A DNA stretch of 38,249 bases from Bradyrhizobium retamae (GTDB lineage: Bacteria; Pseudomonadota; Alphaproteobacteria; Rhizobiales; Xanthobacteraceae), in NCBI RefSeq assembly GCF_001440415.1, contig NZ_LLYA01000186.1, forward strand, positions 1-38,249. The letters run 5' to 3'. The translations under genes and the position numbers were made by a program. Below are positions 36,104-38,249 of the stretch, piece by piece (position 1 is the stretch's first letter; each line of letters starts with the position of its first letter). The notes beneath the pieces were generated by a model. The model was not told the DNA's origin. It worked only from the letters and a program-made list of their open reading frames with translations, and ran no database searches.

Positions 36104-36652
36104 ATGCAGAAAACGATCGATAGCAAGCTCGGAGTGGGTGCGACTTCCGATGACATCCGGACAACCGCGAGTCCGGTGTCGCAATTTCGCGGGATCGATC
36201 ATATTGCGATTGCTGTGCTCGATCTTGAGGCCTCAATTCAATTCTTTCGGGACGTGCTAGGTTTTGAGTTGAAGCGCCGTTTTCACATCAAGGGTCGAGC
36301 GACGGGCATGCTATCTGCTGAGTTCGAGAGCAGGGGCATCAGGTTTGTTTTGTGTCAGGGTACTGAGCCGGCTTCTCAGGTCTCAGAGCTCGTGCGGCGT
36401 CACGGCGTTGGAGTTGCTCATATCGCTCTTGAGGTCGACGACGTGGATGCTGCTGTAGAGACCCTAAAGTCTCGTGGTCTGGGATTTGACACGAATGTGA
36501 TACGTGGCCCTGGACTGACACAGGCCTTCTCGAGCCGCTCCATTGAGACGGGGCTTAGCTTCGAAATCATTCACCGAGATGGAGAGAGTGGTTTCCTCGA
36601 ATCGAACGTCCAGCAGCTTTTTGACCAGCTTGAACAGTCCGGCAAATATTGA
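36104..36652 (+). CDS. VOC-fold (glyoxalase/dioxygenase-like) protein
   Basis: A 182-aa single-module protein of the vicinal-oxygen-chelate fold. Metal ligands are visible as His in GIDHIAIAV, His in GVAHIALEV and Glu in GLSFEIIHR. The ending SNVQQLFDQLEQ resembles the tail of 4-hydroxyphenylpyruvate dioxygenase (EGNFxxLFE), although that enzyme has two modules. It could be an epimerase or dioxygenase acting on a 2-oxo acid. I start at ATG 36104. It overlaps the longest frame of the next aminotransferase. Confidence 0.75.
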   Translation: MQKTIDSKLGVGATSDDIRTTASPVSQFRGIDHIAIAVLDLEASIQFFRDVLGFELKRRFHIKGRATGMLSAEFESRGIRFVLCQGTEPASQVSELVRRHGVGVAHIALEVDDVDAAVETLKSRGLGFDTNVIRGPGLTQAFSSRSIETGLSFEIIHRDGESGFLESNVQQLFDQLEQSGKY

Positions 36653-36741
36653 GCGAAGAGGCGTACGCCCTTAGACCTCCAGTCGTGCTCGTGTTCCGAC
36701 GTAGGCGTGATCTCCATAGCTCCGTCCTCCTCCAAGGCTCC

Positions 36742-38034
36742 ATGATGGATTTCCGGTTGCAAAGTTCGGCAATGAATTTCCTGAACGAGGTCTCGAGTCG
36801 GTTTCCCTCAGCTGTCTCGCTTGCGTCTGGTAGGCCGAGTGACCGGTTTTTCGATAGACTCAACCCCCATGCGCTGTTGAATGCATTCGGTGTGTATCAA
36901 AGGTATTGGGCTGGCGATCGTGGCCAAGTATGGTCTCAGTTGTTGCAGTATGGTCGAACAGCGGGAATCATCAACGAGCTTGTTGCGCAACAGGTGCGAT
37001 CCGATGAGGGGCTCCCCGCTAAGGCGGATCGCGTCCTGATCACCTCAGGATGCCAGGAAGCGCTCGCTCTCTGCCTGCCGGCGCTGTGTCCCGAATCTTC
37101 GGATGTGCTCCTGGTCTGCAATCCCACCTATATTGGAGCAATTGGTGCAGCTAATGCTGCGAGGGTGCCTATTGCAGCGTTGTCCAACTCAGCGTCTTGC
37201 GTTGCAGACGCGATCGAGTCCGCCGTTGTGCAATTGGGCCGAAATGGTCGAAGAGCTCGGGCAACATATCTTATTCCCGATTTTGATAATCCGACAGGAC
37301 GCGTCCTCGATGTGGTCGCACGACGGGAGATCCTCGAAGTGTGCGCCAAACATCGGATCGTCGTTTTGGAGGACAATCCATATGGGCCATTTCGGTATGA
37401 AGGAGATGCGGTGCCTCCGATGGCCGTTTTGGATGAGGTCGGAAGTGTTATCTACCTGTCAACATTCTCCAAGACGCTAAGCCCAGCTCTTCGCGTCGGA
37501 GCAGCAATACTGCCCGATACCATCTTTGGAGACGCAGGTGCTTGCCGGACACTTTGGGAAGATCTGGTTCAGCGCAAGAGTTTCGGTACCTTGAATACGA
37601 GCCAAATTAGCCAAGCGATTGTGGCGGGGCTCTTGATCGAACAGCGGACAAGCTTACGTGGCTGGATCCGGCCGGCGCTGGATTGGTATCGTGCAAATCG
37701 CGACCTTATGTTGTGTCAGCTGGACGATGTGTTTTCGCCTTTGTCGGACCAGGTTCGATGGAATCGTCCTGCCGGCGGATTCTTTCTGACTCTCGATCTT
37801 CCTTTCAGATTTGACGCGAACACCGCGGACGAGTGCGCAACGCATTACAATGTCATTGTTATGCCGATGAGCTTCTTCGCACTGGATAACTCTCAAGACT
37901 GCCGGATCCGATTGGCGTTCAGCTCGGTTACTCCCGAGCAAATCTCAACTGCTGTGAGAGGTTTATGTCATTATGTGGCGCGGCGCGTCGGGCGGGAATT
38001 GCCCAGGCTACGCGACGGCTTGGCTGGAGCGTGA
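36742..38034 (+). CDS. PLP aminotransferase, MocR/2-aminoadipate-transaminase-like
   Basis: A protein of about 430 aa. Motifs are SGCQEALALCLPAL, IPDFDNPTGRV, VVLEDNPYGPFRY and the PLP-lysine site STFSKTLSPALRVGA. The open frame extends to a TTG at 36649 that overlaps the VOC stop. The in-frame ATGs at 36742 and 36745 (MDFRLQSSAMNF) fit family starts better. With the VOC gene it makes a two-gene cassette for a 2-oxo acid and its amino acid. No link to the phosphonate genes is shown. Confidence 0.82.
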   Translation: MMDFRLQSSAMNFLNEVSSRFPSAVSLASGRPSDRFFDRLNPHALLNAFGVYQRYWAGDRGQVWSQLLQYGRTAGIINELVAQQVRSDEGLPAKADRVLITSGCQEALALCLPALCPESSDVLLVCNPTYIGAIGAANAARVPIAALSNSASCVADAIESAVVQLGRNGRRARATYLIPDFDNPTGRVLDVVARREILEVCAKHRIVVLEDNPYGPFRYEGDAVPPMAVLDEVGSVIYLSTFSKTLSPALRVGAAILPDTIFGDAGACRTLWEDLVQRKSFGTLNTSQISQAIVAGLLIEQRTSLRGWIRPALDWYRANRDLMLCQLDDVFSPLSDQVRWNRPAGGFFLTLDLPFRFDANTADECATHYNVIVMPMSFFALDNSQDCRIRLAFSSVTPEQISTAVRGLCHYVARRVGRELPRLRDGLAGA

Positions 38035-38249
38035 AGATGGCCCATCGGTCTCCTCCGGTGCACGCCGGCGCGCGTCTCTCGGTGGCCACACGCTCGGCGC
38101 GTCACACACGTGGAGGTTTTGTCATGGACGTGGGGTACGAACATCACGACATATGTGTGTTGGCCTCATCGAGTTGCGAACTCGGCGATTGGGGTGGGCA
38201 ACGACCTGAAGCCTCACCAATAGGTTCTACCGTCTTTGTTGGTAGTGGC

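Overview
The window reads as part of a rhizobial symbiosis island, most likely Bradyrhizobium or a close relative. The evidence is high-GC alphaproteobacterial coding, a decayed fixABCX set (27826-29280) that still has a NifA site and a sigma-54 promoter, an AHL-type LuxR regulator, an Omp25/31-like porin of the Bradyrhizobium style, and many broken genes and IS debris in the right third. The genus is an inference.

Layout. (1) 232-2343, minus: a PEP mutase/isocitrate lyase superfamily enzyme that looks like phosphonopyruvate hydrolase (PalA type), next to a class I aminotransferase. (2) 2344-3223: a divergent gap with no gene I can support. (3) 3224-16043, plus: a tightly packed operon with a sugar/glycerol-phosphate-type ABC transporter (ATPase, two permeases), a substrate-binding-protein remnant, an alkaline-phosphatase-superfamily phosphodiesterase, an intact Tat-exported binding protein, a PLP aminotransferase, an alpha/beta hydrolase and the hydantoinase/oxoprolinase pair hyuB-hyuA. 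(4) 27135-16284, minus: a phosphonate biosynthesis set with PEP mutase, a PntC-like nucleotidyltransferase, a PEP mutase remnant, an aminotransferase, a second and broken nucleotidyltransferase, a CDP-alcohol phosphotransferase, an aminotransferase-GNAT fusion, a methyltransferase, an M14 deacylase and a SelA-like PLP enzyme. (5) 27600-30288: fixABCX pseudogenes and the luxR gene. (6) 30632-36030: frameshifted cytochrome c peroxidase, porin, and remnants of an HSP90/sacsin-like ATPase, a helicase, a sigma-like gene and an IS630 element. (7) 36104-38034: VOC-fold protein plus aminotransferase.

How it may work together (inference). The right arm makes a C-P bond (PEP to phosphonopyruvate). No phosphonopyruvate decarboxylase is visible, so transamination to phosphonoalanine is the likely next step. 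CMP activation and transfer to an alcohol would then give a phosphonate ester or phosphonolipid, possibly trimmed by acetylation, methylation and deacylation. The left arm has what is needed to import such a compound, cleave a phospho- or phosphonodiester, remove the amino group and hydrolyse phosphonopyruvate to pyruvate and phosphate. Synthesis and consumption side by side in a symbiosis region resembles the rhizopine (mos/moc) and opine logic. A 20-bp lux-box-like palindrome precedes pepM, and a second copy precedes the downstream biosynthetic genes. With a LuxR gene 2.4 kb away, quorum control is a testable idea.
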